From Bacillus sp. HSf4 (GTDB lineage: Bacteria > Bacillota > Bacilli > Bacillales > Bacillaceae): DNA of 64,000 bases. Where the stretch lies: positions 2,716,001 through 2,780,000 of the forward strand of contig NZ_CP120679.1 in assembly GCF_029537375.1 (NCBI RefSeq), given 5' to 3'. Made by a program: the position numbers and the translations under genes. Below the pieces are notes generated by a model. The model was given only the letters and a program-made list of their open reading frames with translations. It did no database searches and was not told where the DNA came from. Shown here one piece after another: positions 18,297-28,300 of this stretch (position 1 is its first letter; each line of letters starts with the position of its first letter).

Positions 18297-18476
18297 TCAT
18301 TTGCTGTGTGTTCCATCCTGTTTGCTCAACGATTCTTTTAAAATCTGAAATACGGTCGTCACAATGACTACAATCATTAAACCGGTCGTGAGCGGGGTCG
18401 CATGTGTTTCCTGAATTCCAATCATAATGACGCTCAACACAATCAATGAAAGAATGAAAATACGTTTGTTTTTCAT
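18297..18476 (-). CDS. Small two-helix membrane protein
   Basis: Possible gene of 59 residues starting MKNKRIFILSLIVLSVIMIG, with two hydrophobic segments (about 5-22 and 30-46) and a polar tail KESLSKQDGTHSK. The ribosome-binding site is weak (GGTG). I do not recognise the family. It is convergent with yrhD and shares its terminator region. Membrane-protein composition favours a real gene, but the weak start lowers confidence. Confidence 0.45.
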   Translation of the reverse strand: MKNKRIFILSLIVLSVIMIGIQETHATPLTTGLMIVVIVTTVFQILKESLSKQDGTHSK

Positions 18477-18832
18477 TTGCCGCACCGGACTTCATTTATG
18501 ATCGCTTTTTGCTTGACCGTCCGGCACCCTCACCCCCTACCTTTATTATCACGCACCTGTTAACTTTTGTAAATACATAAAAGGCGGAAGCGGTTGCAAA
18601 AAGCATTGGAAAGCATGCCGGTTTAAGATTCGTCTAGCACTGAAGCCTCATTAAACTGATCAGCTTCAGCGCTCGGTTGGTTCTGACTGCATGTCCATCT
18701 CCTCCTGATTTGATTATAAGGTTAAATCCCGCAAAAATCCGGTAATTTTATCGTACAGACACAGACGACCCCCAACCCACATACATTTACATATAGGCTT
18801 CTGCCTACATACATTTTGTGGAGGTGCCGTTA

Positions 18833-19558
18833 ATGACAGGTGTTTTTGCAGCGCTCGGCTATGTCATCAAGGAACTCGTTTTTTTAGTATCGTATGTGAA
18901 AAACAATGCCTTTCCACAACCGCTATCAAGCAGTGACGAAAAAAAGTATTTAGAATTGATGGCCCAAGGGGATGAGCATGCGAGAAACATGCTGATTGAA
19001 CACAATCTCCGGCTGGTCGCCCACATCGTCAAAAAATTTGAAAACACCGGCGAAGACGCCGAAGACCTGATCTCCATCGGAACGATCGGCCTGATCAAAG
19101 CGATCGAAAGCTATTCTGCAGGAAAAGGAACAAAGCTTGCCACTTATGCCGCGCGCTGTATTGAAAACGAGATTCTCATGCATTTGCGCGCCTTGAAAAA
19201 AACAAAAAAAGACGTCTCACTCCATGATCCGATCGGTCAAGACAAAGAAGGCAACGAAATCAGCCTCATCGATGTCCTCAAATCGGAAAACGAAGACGTC
19301 ATCGACACCATCCAGCTCAACATGGAGCTTGAAAAAGTCAAAAAATACATCGACATCCTGGACGGCAGAGAAAAAGAAGTCATCGTCGGCCGCTTCGGCC
19401 TTGATTTGAAGAAAGAAAAAACGCAGCGCGAAATCGCGAAAGAGCTCGGGATTTCGCGGAGCTATGTGTCGCGGATTGAGAAACGGGCGCTGATGAAGAT
19501 GTTTCATGAGTTTTATCGGGCGGAGAAGGAGAAGCTGAAAAAGACGAAGAGGAAGTAA
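18833..19558 (+). CDS. sigK: Sporulation sigma factor SigK, uninterrupted
   Basis: Late mother-cell sigma factor, 241 residues. The pro-sequence [20 protein letters not shown] precedes the mature start [10 protein letters not shown], as in B. subtilis pro-sigma-K. Region 2 includes [19 protein letters not shown] and region 4 has [20 protein letters not shown]. The ATG at 18833 follows GGAGGTG; an upstream GTG at 18818 is not supported. In B. subtilis 168 the gene is split by the skin element; here it is continuous. Its last residues are [11 protein letters not shown], whereas the orphan 3' copies at 50.8 and 57.3 kb end [11 protein letters not shown], the tail I recall from B. subtilis. This suggests that the 3' end was exchanged. 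Confidence 0.96.
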   Translation: MTGVFAALGYVIKELVFLVSYVKNNAFPQPLSSSDEKKYLELMAQGDEHARNMLIEHNLRLVAHIVKKFENTGEDAEDLISIGTIGLIKAIESYSAGKGTKLATYAARCIENEILMHLRALKKTKKDVSLHDPIGQDKEGNEISLIDVLKSENEDVIDTIQLNMELEKVKKYIDILDGREKEVIVGRFGLDLKKEKTQREIAKELGISRSYVSRIEKRALMKMFHEFYRAEKEKLKKTKRK

Positions 19559-19611
19559 AAATCATTCATTATATACACAAACCATTTCCGCGCACTCCAC
19601 AAAAAGGTAAG

Positions 19612-19636
19612 GGAGGATGCTTTAAAAGCGTCCTCC
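19612..19636 (+). terminator. Hairpin after sigK
   Basis: GGAGGATGC (19612-19620) pairs with GCGTCCTCC (19628-19636) around a TTTAAAA loop. No clean T-run follows, so its role as a terminator is likely but not certain. Confidence 0.5.
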
Positions 19637-19768
19637 ACTTCTAACCTCTTTTAAGCCCTTTTGTAAAATTTCACTCCAGCAGGAACATTGTCAACAAATA
19701 TGTTAACTAATCTAAATTAATTTTTATATGGTGAGGGGGATACTCTAATCGAGTTCCCCCCATTATTT

Positions 19769-20580
19769 TTAAGGATAACTGGTTAAATTTAAATTTCTAT
19801 TGAATACTGTTGCAGAAGTGATGCTTGAAGCTGTTGTAACAGCTATTCTAACAGTATAAGTCAGTGTTGTAGTGGCCGTTACAGTATCAACATAAGTGTC
19901 AGATAACGGGAATCTTTGTGTTCCAGCTAGTTGGGCATTTCTATTAAATATTCGAGTTTGAAGTAAAGTTCCATCTCGATAAAGCCTTACCTGAAAAATT
20001 ACATTATTGTTTGCTGTAGCTACAGTTTCTAAAGCAAGAGCATAATTTATTAGAATATCTTGCCCGCTGGTTACAGGCACGTTTGCTACTGTGGCAACTA
20101 TTACTTCTGTATTTAATGGAACAGTTGGTGGACTATATACTGTTATTGGACCAGATGTATTAGTAAAGAATAACTCGTTTTGTGGTCCGGTTGAACCCGT
20201 TGGTCCTGTGGCTCCCGTCGATCCTGTTGGACCTGTCGGAGCTCCTCCACCCTCAACACTCAATAGAGCAACATCATCCACCAGCACGTTTGCAGTTCCC
20301 GCCTGTGGAATGTTGTTAATCAAAATGAATGCCTGGGTGGTACCGAGGGGAGCCGGCGAAGTTGTTTGATAGACTTCAAGCCATGTCCCATTTTCGGCTG
20401 ACAGTATTCTGCTTGACGGCACAATGGCAAATAACCCGTATCCGAGAAAATTAAACTGATTGTCAAAATAAGTAACCTGTATCGTCACAGAAGGCACTGG
20501 GAGAAATCCCGTTCTCGCAAGAGAAACAGGAAACTCGTTACCTTCACCTTCCATAGCTGAAACAAATTGAAAATATACGA
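19769..20580 (-). pseudogene. Collagen-like surface protein, 5' end missing
   Basis: Exosporium-type protein. What remains is the second half of an NTTRR-F1-like N-terminal domain (SLARTGFLPVPSVTIQVTYF, then NGTWLEVYQTTSPAPLGTTQ), a short Gly-X-Y stretch (PTGPTGSTGATGPTGSTGP) and a beta-rich C-terminal domain ending LTSYP. The normal start of the N-terminal domain is absent. The frame runs upstream into DNA that resembles the 3' end of sigK on the other strand (20608-20676), and no ribosome-binding site or convincing start is seen. Probably truncated by the same event that left the sigK scrap. Confidence 0.65.
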
Positions 20581-20607
20581 AGTGACGGTTCGTCCGATCA
20601 ATCTTGC

Positions 20608-20676
20608 AGAGAAAAATCATCGACGATAAGGACTTTGAAAATGTATCATGAGTTTTACCGGGAAGAAAAAAGGTTA
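20608..20676 (+). pseudogene. Short degenerate sigK 3' remnant
   Basis: Positions 20641-20662 match 21 of 22 bases of the end of sigK (the MKMFHEFYR codons) as seen in the 50.8-kb copy. Just before it, GCAGAGAAAAA and TCATCG resemble the earlier [10 protein letters not shown] codons with the middle deleted. Too damaged to code. Confidence 0.6.
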
Positions 20677-20678
20677 TC

Positions 20679-20715
20679 AAAATTAGATCGGGTTTTAAAA
20701 TCCGATCTAATTTTT
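20679..20715 (+). terminator. Terminator hairpin after the sigK remnant
   Basis: AAAATTAGATCGG (20679-20691) pairs perfectly with CCGATCTAATTTT (20702-20714), with T-rich DNA on the plus side. A hairpin also follows each orphan sigK copy, although the sequence differs. Confidence 0.65.
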
Positions 20716-20877
20716 CTGTCTAGATTTATTGCAACAAAACAAGCATAATTTGCACTTACAATTTCTATACAATATTGATATGATTATCTCATGTTCGGAG
20801 AAAAAATAAAAATGGCGGTCGTCTAACTTTGCTTCATACATTGGCAAGTATCTATTATTCACTTCCATAGAATTATT

Positions 20878-21894
20878 TCAACCTCCGATGTAGGACATCT
20901 CAATTTTCTTTCTGTGTTTTGCAGTTTCAGCAGTTCGTAATTCCGAATATTTATCGGTTCTTTTTTTCCAAACTTCCGAAATTTTATTTTTAATTTCTTC
21001 ATCTGTAGCACCAGATCTTATCATACCTCGTAAGTCATAACCATTTTCAGCAAACAAGCATGTATAAAGTTTTCCATCCGCTGATATACGAGCTCGTGTA
21101 CAATTATTGCAAAACGGCTCTGAAACAGATGAAATAAATCCAATTTCTATATTTGTCCCCTTATATTTATACCTCGAAGCAACTTCACCTAATTTATCTT
21201 TTTGAAGCTCTTCAAGTGGCCAAACAGATGAAACTATATCTAATAACTCCTTTTTTGTTACCACTTTAGAAAAATCCCAATCATTGGTTTGGCCGACATC
21301 CATAAATTCAATAAACCTTAAGGTTATCCGCCTATTTTTACAGTAAGCGGCCATTTTTAATACCTCATTTTCATTGACGCCCTTTATCACAACCATATTT
21401 ACCTTAACAAAAAGTCTTGCATCAAGGGCGGCATCAATTCCGCTTAAAATCCTCTCCGATTTAATATTACGACCGTTCATCGATTGAATGGTATGTTCAT
21501 TCAATGCATCAAGGCTTATATTTACACGCATTAGTCCGGCTTCCTTTAACGCATGAGCTTGTTTAACCAATAATAATCCATTTGTAGTCATTGCTATGTC
21601 GTCAATATTATTTATTTTTGACAGCCTTTCAATCAGAAGGTGAATATCTTTTCTTAAAAGAGGTTCTCCCCCAGTTAAACGAATTTTTCTTACACCTAAC
21701 TCGGTAAATTGGATAACAATTCTTTCAATTTCATCATAAGTCAGAAGCTCATTCTGAGGCATAAATGAATAGTCTTCTCCAAAGGCTTCTGCAGGCATAC
21801 AATAAGAACAGCGAAAATTGCATTTATCCATAATGGAAATACGCAAATCTTGAAGTGGACGCTCGTACTTGTCGTTGATTTGATTACTTTTCAT
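20878..21894 (-). CDS. moaA: GTP 3',8-cyclase MoaA
   Basis: Radical SAM enzyme for the first step of molybdenum cofactor synthesis. The 338 residues contain the radical SAM motif CNFRCSYC, the LTGGEPLL block, the second cluster motif CNNCTRARISADGKLYTCLF and a C-terminal GG tail (SYIGG), which is needed for activity. It heads leftward, 155 bp from a hemerythrin-like gene, and lies on the same island as narGHJI, whose product needs the cofactor. Base composition is clearly more AT-rich than the core genes to the left, consistent with acquisition as part of the nitrate module. Confidence 0.93.
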   Translation of the reverse strand: MKSNQINDKYERPLQDLRISIMDKCNFRCSYCMPAEAFGEDYSFMPQNELLTYDEIERIVIQFTELGVRKIRLTGGEPLLRKDIHLLIERLSKINNIDDIAMTTNGLLLVKQAHALKEAGLMRVNISLDALNEHTIQSMNGRNIKSERILSGIDAALDARLFVKVNMVVIKGVNENEVLKMAAYCKNRRITLRFIEFMDVGQTNDWDFSKVVTKKELLDIVSSVWPLEELQKDKLGEVASRYKYKGTNIEIGFISSVSEPFCNNCTRARISADGKLYTCLFAENGYDLRGMIRSGATDEEIKNKISEVWKKRTDKYSELRTAETAKHRKKIEMSYIGG

Positions 21895-22049
21895 GTCTAT
21901 TCCCCCTTACAGTTCCTATCCATATTCCTAAATTATATTCTATTGAAAAATAAAACATGCTGAACTTGTTTTAAGATTATAAAATCTGTTCATAATGTAT
22001 ACAAACACCCATATTATACAAATTTGATTAAAAAAGGAGGATTTCTTTA

Positions 22050-22469
22050 TTGTCAGGTCCATCTTTAAATAAATTAGATGCCCATAGATCCATCCACGAT
22101 GGAGCCGTAACCGAAGGAAGGGATTTGATGGAAGTATTGGAACGGGTTTATGGTGAAAAACACGAAAAGCACGCCATGATTGCAGCTAAAGCCCTTCTGG
22201 ATCATTGGGAAACCCGCACAATTGCACACGCAGACTCGGAAGAAGAGGGTTTGTACAAGAGAAAACTTGAAGAAAACCCAGATATCTCTCATACACTGAG
22301 CATGCTTAAACGTGATCATGATTTGCTTAGGATACTGGTAGGCGATATAAAAGAAAAGCTGGATAAACAAGTAGTAAATGATGATGTGATCGACCGTTTT
22401 AAAGCGATTAACGTTCTGGTACAAATACACAATCGGGATGAGGAAAGCTATTTGTTGGATCATCATTAA
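22050..22469 (+). CDS. Hemerythrin-like HHE domain protein
   Basis: Protein of 139 residues with the spacing of a hemerythrin-like four-helix bundle: early H residues (DAHRSIHDGAV), HWETRTIAHADSEEEGLY, LKRDHDLLRIL and IHNRDEESYLL. These His/Glu/Asp residues could bind a di-iron site for oxygen or nitric oxide. The TTG start follows AAGGAGG. It stands between moaA and narI, on the opposite strand from both. A role in sensing or protecting against NO/O2 during nitrate respiration is inferred from position only. Confidence 0.75.
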   Translation: MSGPSLNKLDAHRSIHDGAVTEGRDLMEVLERVYGEKHEKHAMIAAKALLDHWETRTIAHADSEEEGLYKRKLEENPDISHTLSMLKRDHDLLRILVGDIKEKLDKQVVNDDVIDRFKAINVLVQIHNRDEESYLLDHH

Positions 22470-22501
22470 TGAAACGCGTTATAGTCAATGATAATTAAAT
22501 G

Positions 22502-22534
22502 AGCCACTCTAGGGTCTTACCGAAGTGGCTTTTT
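22502..22534 (+). terminator. Terminator after hemerythrin-like gene
   Basis: AGCCACT (22502-22508) pairs with AGTGGCT (22524-22530) and is followed by TTTT. Confidence 0.75.
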
Positions 22535-22548
22535 GTGTTCAGAGCAGT

Positions 22549-23268
22549 TTAATTTTTCCGTTCTATATATTTAAGGGCTTTTTTCGGATTCATTTTTCTG
22601 TATACGATGTACTTTCTAGACAAATATTCTAAAGGCAGACTCCACACATGAACCAACCTCGTATAAGGCCAAACTGCAAATAAAACAAACGCCGCCAAAA
22701 TATGAAGTTGAAACCCGAGCGGTGCGTTCATCACCAAATATGGAGAAGGCTGAAAGCTCAAAATTCCCCTGAACCACGGACCTATCGTTGCCCGGTAGTC
22801 AAACTCTCCCCCTGTCGCTGTATAAGCCACAGTATTCGTAAAACCAACAACGGTCACAACTCCGATTAAAAGCAAAACATAAAGGTCTTTTTTTGGGCTG
22901 TTTCTCCTTACCCTTTTGCTTCTAAGCCGTCGTACTGTCAATAATGCTCCTCCAACAACCATCATCACCCCGGCGGCTCCCCCGAACCATACAGCGCCAA
23001 AGTGATACATATGTTCAGTTATTCCGATCACATCATAAAGCCCTTTAGGAATCAGCACCCCTGCCACATGTCCAAAGAAAACAAAAATTACGCCGTAGTG
23101 AAACAGTGTGCTCCCCCACTTCAAAAATTGATCTTTTTGGATAAATTCGCTTGATTGGGCCGACCAACCGAATTGATCTGTATTATAACGATGAATATGG
23201 CCGACAACAAAAATCGTTAACGATAAATAGGGGATGATTACCCATAAGAAATAATCTAATTTTGTCAT
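22549..23268 (-). CDS. narI: Respiratory nitrate reductase gamma subunit NarI
   Basis: Membrane cytochrome b subunit that takes electrons from menaquinol. The 239 residues hold five hydrophobic segments and the expected heme-ligand histidines (GHIHRYN; HYGVIFVFFGH; LGFQLHILAAF). Last gene of narG-narH-narJ-narI, 20 bp after narJ. Confidence 0.95.
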   Translation of the reverse strand: MTKLDYFLWVIIPYLSLTIFVVGHIHRYNTDQFGWSAQSSEFIQKDQFLKWGSTLFHYGVIFVFFGHVAGVLIPKGLYDVIGITEHMYHFGAVWFGGAAGVMMVVGGALLTVRRLRSKRVRRNSPKKDLYVLLLIGVVTVVGFTNTVAYTATGGEFDYRATIGPWFRGILSFQPSPYLVMNAPLGFQLHILAAFVLFAVWPYTRLVHVWSLPLEYLSRKYIVYRKMNPKKALKYIERKN

Positions 23269-23288
23269 AACAATCCCTCCAATTCGAT

Positions 23289-23852
23289 TTATCCCGCATG
23301 GTGCTCCGCGTCTTTTTCATTAGACGGCAAATATGTCGCAATGTCTGCTAAACAAGCTTTTAATAAAAAACCATACGGATTATCCTCTTTTTCGAGTTCT
23401 GTCAGCAATTGATCAATTGCTTTTTTGTGGATTAAAAACACCTTTTGAACAAAGTCTTTTTCGGCAATTGATGCAAACTCTAAGATAAGCGGTAAATAAT
23501 CAGGCAATTCATCATTTTTAATGTAAAACCCGGCTTTTGCAAACTCCATTTTTAGTTTTACAAAAGCCAAGCCGCGCTCTCTGTTCTCTCCAAACCTTGC
23601 ATGAGTTAAATAAAGGGTTTTTGGTTCGCTAAAGTCGAACCACCTCACATAGTTCTCGCACAACTCTTTATAAGAGGTTTCATTCACATAGGTCAGAAAC
23701 TGCCGGAGGCAGTGTTTCATCCCTTTGTCCGTCATTTCATCCACAATTTGATTTACTTCTTCCGATTCAGTCCATTCTTTATCTGGATATCTCAAGAATA
23801 ATGAACAAAGTTTAAACACCAATCTATCTTCTTCCATCCATTGCATTTCCAT
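23289..23852 (-). CDS. narJ: Nitrate reductase assembly chaperone NarJ
   Basis: Dedicated chaperone for maturation of NarG; not part of the final enzyme. The 187 residues contain the family block ENYVRWFDFSEPKTLYLTHA and DELPDYLPLILEFAS. The start overlaps the end of narH by 29 bp, and GGAGTG precedes the ATG at 23852. Confidence 0.93.
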   Translation of the reverse strand: MEMQWMEEDRLVFKLCSLFLRYPDKEWTESEEVNQIVDEMTDKGMKHCLRQFLTYVNETSYKELCENYVRWFDFSEPKTLYLTHARFGENRERGLAFVKLKMEFAKAGFYIKNDELPDYLPLILEFASIAEKDFVQKVFLIHKKAIDQLLTELEKEDNPYGFLLKACLADIATYLPSNEKDAEHHAG

Positions 23853-25374
23853 TTAGATCACTCCAATATTCTTCACTGAAGGCGTATAAATCTTCATATT
23901 TTTCAGTGCCTAAACTGCAGCCTGAGCAGCCCTCCATAAATTCGTACCCCGAAGATCCTTGTCCCGAATACATATTGCCTGCTTCTTCCCGGTGTGATTT
24001 TGGAATAACATAACGATCATTGTATTTCGCTATTGCGGATAATTCATACAATTCTACGGCAGTTTCTTCCGTTAACTCGGCATCTTTAAGAACGGCTTTA
24101 TCAAATGGTTGCTTCAGATTAACGCTTCTCATATAACTCCTCATGGCAACCATTTTCTTTAATACCCGTTCAATTACTTTCGTATCCCCAGCTGACATCA
24201 AATTTGCAAGGTATTGGATGGGAATTCTGAATTGCTTGATCGTCGGGAAAATGATTCTGGGATCCAGCATATCAATTTGACCACCGAACGTATTGGTAAT
24301 TGGGCTTAAAGGCGGGATGTACCAAACCATTGGCAAGGTCCTGTATTCCGGATGCAGAGGTAATGCCACCTTATGTTTCACGGCAAGATTATACACGGGA
24401 GACGCTTGGGCTGCTTCTATCCAATCTTCCGGAATTCCGTCTTTTTTTGCCTGTCTCACGACATCCGGATCATTTGGATCTAAAAAAATACCCAAGTGTG
24501 ATTCATATAAATCTTGTGGATTTTCAACAGATGCCGCCTCTTCTATTTTATCTGCGTCATAAAGGACGATGCCTATATAACGCAAGCGGCCGACACAGGT
24601 TTCAGAACAAACCGTTGGCTGGCCGTTTTCAATACGAGGAAAACAAAACGTACATTTTTCAGCTTTATTCGTTTTCCAGTTAAAATAAACTTTTTTATAC
24701 GGGCAGCCTGACATGCAAAAACGCCAGCTGCGGCATGCATCCTCATCAACAAGAACGATGCCGTCTTCATCGCGTTTATAAATGGCCCCGGACGGACAGG
24801 AAGAGAGACATGACGGATTGATGCAGTGTTCACAAATCCTCGGCAAATACATCATAAACGCATGTTCATATTCTTGGATGACCTGTTCATCCACATTGTG
24901 CATGTTCGGGTCCTTTTTAGCCGTTTCATAAACACCTGCAAGATCGTCCTCCCAGTTCGGCCCCCATTTCAAATCGATGTATTCGCCGGTAAGCTGCGAG
25001 ACAGGCCTTGCCACTGGCTGATGCTTTTTCTGAGGACTTTTGATTAAATTCTCGTAATCATAGGTCCACGGCTCATAATAATCATCGATACGCGTCAAAT
25101 CTGGGTTGTAAAAGATATTGAGCAGCTTTTTGGCACGGCCTCCGGCTTTCAGTTCAATCTTTCCGTTCTTCAACTCCCAACCTCCGCGCTGGGTTTCTTG
25201 GTTTTCCCATTCCCTCGGGTAGCCAACGCCCGGTTTTGTTTCGACGTTGTTCCACCACATATACTCGGCACCGGTACGATTCGTCCATGTATTATTACAG
25301 GTCACGCTGCATGTATGGCAGCCAATGCATTTATCAAGGTTCATCACCATTCCGAATTGCGCTTTAATCTTCAA
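23824..25374 (-). CDS. narH: Respiratory nitrate reductase beta subunit NarH
   Basis: Iron-sulfur electron-transfer subunit, 516 residues. Four cysteine clusters are visible: CIGCHTCSVTC, CEHCINPSCLSSC, CRSWRFCMSGC (tryptophan in place of a cysteine, as expected for the 3Fe-4S site) and CTFCFPRIENGQPTVC. The start overlaps narG by 11 bp. Confidence 0.96.
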   Translation of the reverse strand: MKIKAQFGMVMNLDKCIGCHTCSVTCNNTWTNRTGAEYMWWNNVETKPGVGYPREWENQETQRGGWELKNGKIELKAGGRAKKLLNIFYNPDLTRIDDYYEPWTYDYENLIKSPQKKHQPVARPVSQLTGEYIDLKWGPNWEDDLAGVYETAKKDPNMHNVDEQVIQEYEHAFMMYLPRICEHCINPSCLSSCPSGAIYKRDEDGIVLVDEDACRSWRFCMSGCPYKKVYFNWKTNKAEKCTFCFPRIENGQPTVCSETCVGRLRYIGIVLYDADKIEEAASVENPQDLYESHLGIFLDPNDPDVVRQAKKDGIPEDWIEAAQASPVYNLAVKHKVALPLHPEYRTLPMVWYIPPLSPITNTFGGQIDMLDPRIIFPTIKQFRIPIQYLANLMSAGDTKVIERVLKKMVAMRSYMRSVNLKQPFDKAVLKDAELTEETAVELYELSAIAKYNDRYVIPKSHREEAGNMYSGQGSSGYEFMEGCSGCSLGTEKYEDLYAFSEEYWSDLNGNAMDGRR

Positions 25375-28300
25375 GCCAATCTACCTCGTTTCGCTCTAAT
25401 TTACGAATGACGACTTGTTCATCTCTTTGGTTTCCGGTCGGGCCGTAATAATTAAATCCGTAGCTTAGTTGCGCGTATCCCCCTATCATTTGTGTCGGCT
25501 TAACGTGAATCCTAGTGGGGCTATTAAAAGTTCCACCGCGTTCTTTCGTTATTTTGGAACCGGGAACATTAATCGTTCTGTCCTGCACATGATACATAAA
25601 CGCCACGCCTCTCGGTAATCGATGACTGACGACAGCCCTGGCGACGACAACTCCGTTGCGGTTGTACATTTCCAGCCAGTCATTATCACGTATGCCCACA
25701 GTTTCCGCATCTTTATTATTCATCCATACATGCGGTCCGCCCCTGAACAGCGTAAGCATCGGCAATGTGTCATAGTATGTGCTGTGGTAAGACCATTTAA
25801 AATGAGGCGTTAAATAGCGCAGTTTTATTTCCTGTGTTGTTGATGCCGGCTTACCATCTTTATTATAGAAAGCAGCTTTTCTTAAAGGCGCTTTAAATGT
25901 CGGCAGATCTTCTCCAAATTCCCGCATGATTTCATGGTCTAAGAAAAAATGCTGTCTGCCGGTCAAAGTTCGGAATGGAATAAGCCGTTCTATATTTGTC
26001 GTAAAAGGCGAGTAACGGCGATTGCCTGTCTCCGTCCCGCTATAGACCGGAGAGGATAAAACCTTTCTGGGCTGGGCTGTAATCTCGTCAAATGAAATGT
26101 GCTCTTCAGCCCGTTCAATGGCCAGGTCCTTTAACTTTTGCCCCGTTTTCTTTTCCAATGTATCCCATGCTTTCATCGCGAGCGAACCATTTGTAGTGCT
26201 GGATAGCGTCAGAATGGCCTCCGCAGCGTTTCGGTCTGCTGAGATGTCTGGGCAATCTTTATATTCTTTAGTCGTTTTAGCCGTACCTAAAATATCTTTT
26301 AATTCATCATACTCCTCTTTAGCATCCCAGCTTAGTCCCTTTGCACCGATTTTTTCCCGTATATTTGGCCCAAGCGCAATGAATTTATCGTATACTTTCG
26401 TATACTCCCTTTCGACGACATGAATACGCGGGAAGTTCTCTCCAGGAATAGGTTCGATTTTGTTATTTTTCCAATCAGGGATCAATCCTAACGCCTGTGA
26501 TGTCTCATCTGAAGTATCGTGAAGGAGCGGTTCAGTGACAATGTCCTTTACCGTCTCCGGCAGATATTTTTCAGCTAAAGATTGAAACGTTTTAGCCAGC
26601 TTTTTAAACGTATCCCAATCAGACCGGCTCTCCCATGGCGGTGTAATCGCAGGATTGAAAGGGTGAATAAAAGGATGCATATCGGTTGAGCTGATATCAT
26701 ATTTTTCATACCAGGTTGCAGCTGGCAAGACAATATCCGAATACAATCCTGTACCGGACATCCGAAAATCCATATTAATCAGCAAATCGAGCTTTCCATC
26801 TTGTGCAACCGATGCTGCATCTACCTCTTCTGCATGCAGGGATTGATCTTGATCTCCTAGAATGCTTGAATGCGTACCGAGCAGGTGCTTTAGGAAGTAC
26901 TCATGTCCCTTTGCTGAACTTCCGATTAAATTTCCCCGCCAGACAAATAACGCTTTCGGAAAATTAACCGGATTGCTCGGCTCTTCAATTGCAAATTTCA
27001 TTTGCCCATTTTTGATTTGATCAACGACATACTTCACGGCTTCATCGTTATTAGCTGCCTTCGCTTCCTCGTATAGGGTAATGGAGTTTTTATTAAACTG
27101 CGGATACGAAGGCAGCCATCCTAATCTTGCAGCGAGCACATTATAATCTCCAAGATGATGATATCTGGGCTTCTCGACTAATGGTGAAATTAAATCTGAA
27201 GATTTTTGGTCTTCATAACGCCATTGCTCTGTCACGAAATAAAAGAAAGATGTCCCATTTTGTAAACGCGGCGGACCTCCCCAGTCACGGCCCATCGCAA
27301 CAGTTTGCCATCCCTCAAGGGGGCGTACTTTTTCCTGGCCGACGTAATGTGCCCAGCCTCCACCGTTTACTCCCTGTGAACCTGTTAACAAAACTAGATT
27401 GAGGATCGCCCTGTAAATGGTATCAGAATGATACCAATGGTTAATGCCTGACCCCATAATAATCATCGACCGGCCTTTGCTATCAACCGCATTTTGGGCG
27501 AATTCTCTTGCAATTTGGGCAGCTAATTTGCGATCCACACCGGTAATTTGTTCTTGCCATGCCGGTGTGTATGGTTTCGGGTCATCATAATTTTTTGGAT
27601 AATCACCGGGCAATCCGCGATTCACGCCTGTTTGCGCGAGCATGAGATCAAAGACGGTTGTGACATAAACAGACTCGTCATTTTGTTGAATTTCCTTAAC
27701 TGGTACTCCTCGCGCGATAATTTGCTTCTGTTCTTGACCAAAGTAAGGAAACTGCAGCAATACGGTTTCATCTTCAATCCCTAAAAAGGAGAGTGCAGGT
27801 TCAAGATCTCCGAGCTGATTTTCAGTATCTTTCAGGTGTAAATTCCACTCCCCTCCTTCAGACCAGCGATGGCCGATGGTTCCATTAGGTGCAGCATACT
27901 GATTGGAGTTTTTATCAAATACTATCGTTTTCCATTCAGCCTTGTTTACATTCATCCCCAGGTCGCTTGCCCGCAAAAATCGGTCTGTTTTATAGTGATT
28001 GGCGCTCTTTTTTAATATAATGAGAAAAGGCAGATCCGTATATTTCTTGACGTAATCTTCGAAATAGGGCGTTTTTTGATCGACATAAAATTCTTTGAGA
28101 ACAACATGGGTCATCGCCATCGCCAACGCAGAATCCATACCTGGACTGACGTTTAACCAATGATCGGCAAACTTAACAAACTCAGCATAGTCAGGACTAA
28201 TAGAAACCACTTTAGTTCCGTTATATCTGGCTTCCACGTAGAAATGTGCATCAGGTGTTCTCGTTTGCGGCAAATTAGAACCCCAAACCAACAGGTAGCT

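Noticed and set aside
18600..18715. Short minus-strand frame behind a perfect AGGAGGAG before 18690
   Set aside because: The frame after the ATG stops after about ten codons; a longer frame (ending ADQFNEASVLDES) lacks a start. I could not link it to a known small protein, so it is at most a frameshifted gene.
18785..18815. Sigma-E-like promoter boxes (CATATA and CATACATT) just before sigK
   Set aside because: The spacing is short and the implied start site would fall inside the ribosome-binding site, so I do not call it.
19241..19507. Long acidic/Phe-rich antisense frames over sigK and its copies
   Set aside because: They are mirror frames of the lysine/glutamate-rich sigma-K coding sequence and recur wherever sigK DNA occurs.
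19720..19768. Hairpin GGGGGATACTC / GAGTTCCCCC after the collagen-like gene
   Set aside because: Stem is present, but no T-run on the minus strand; weak as a terminator for that truncated gene.
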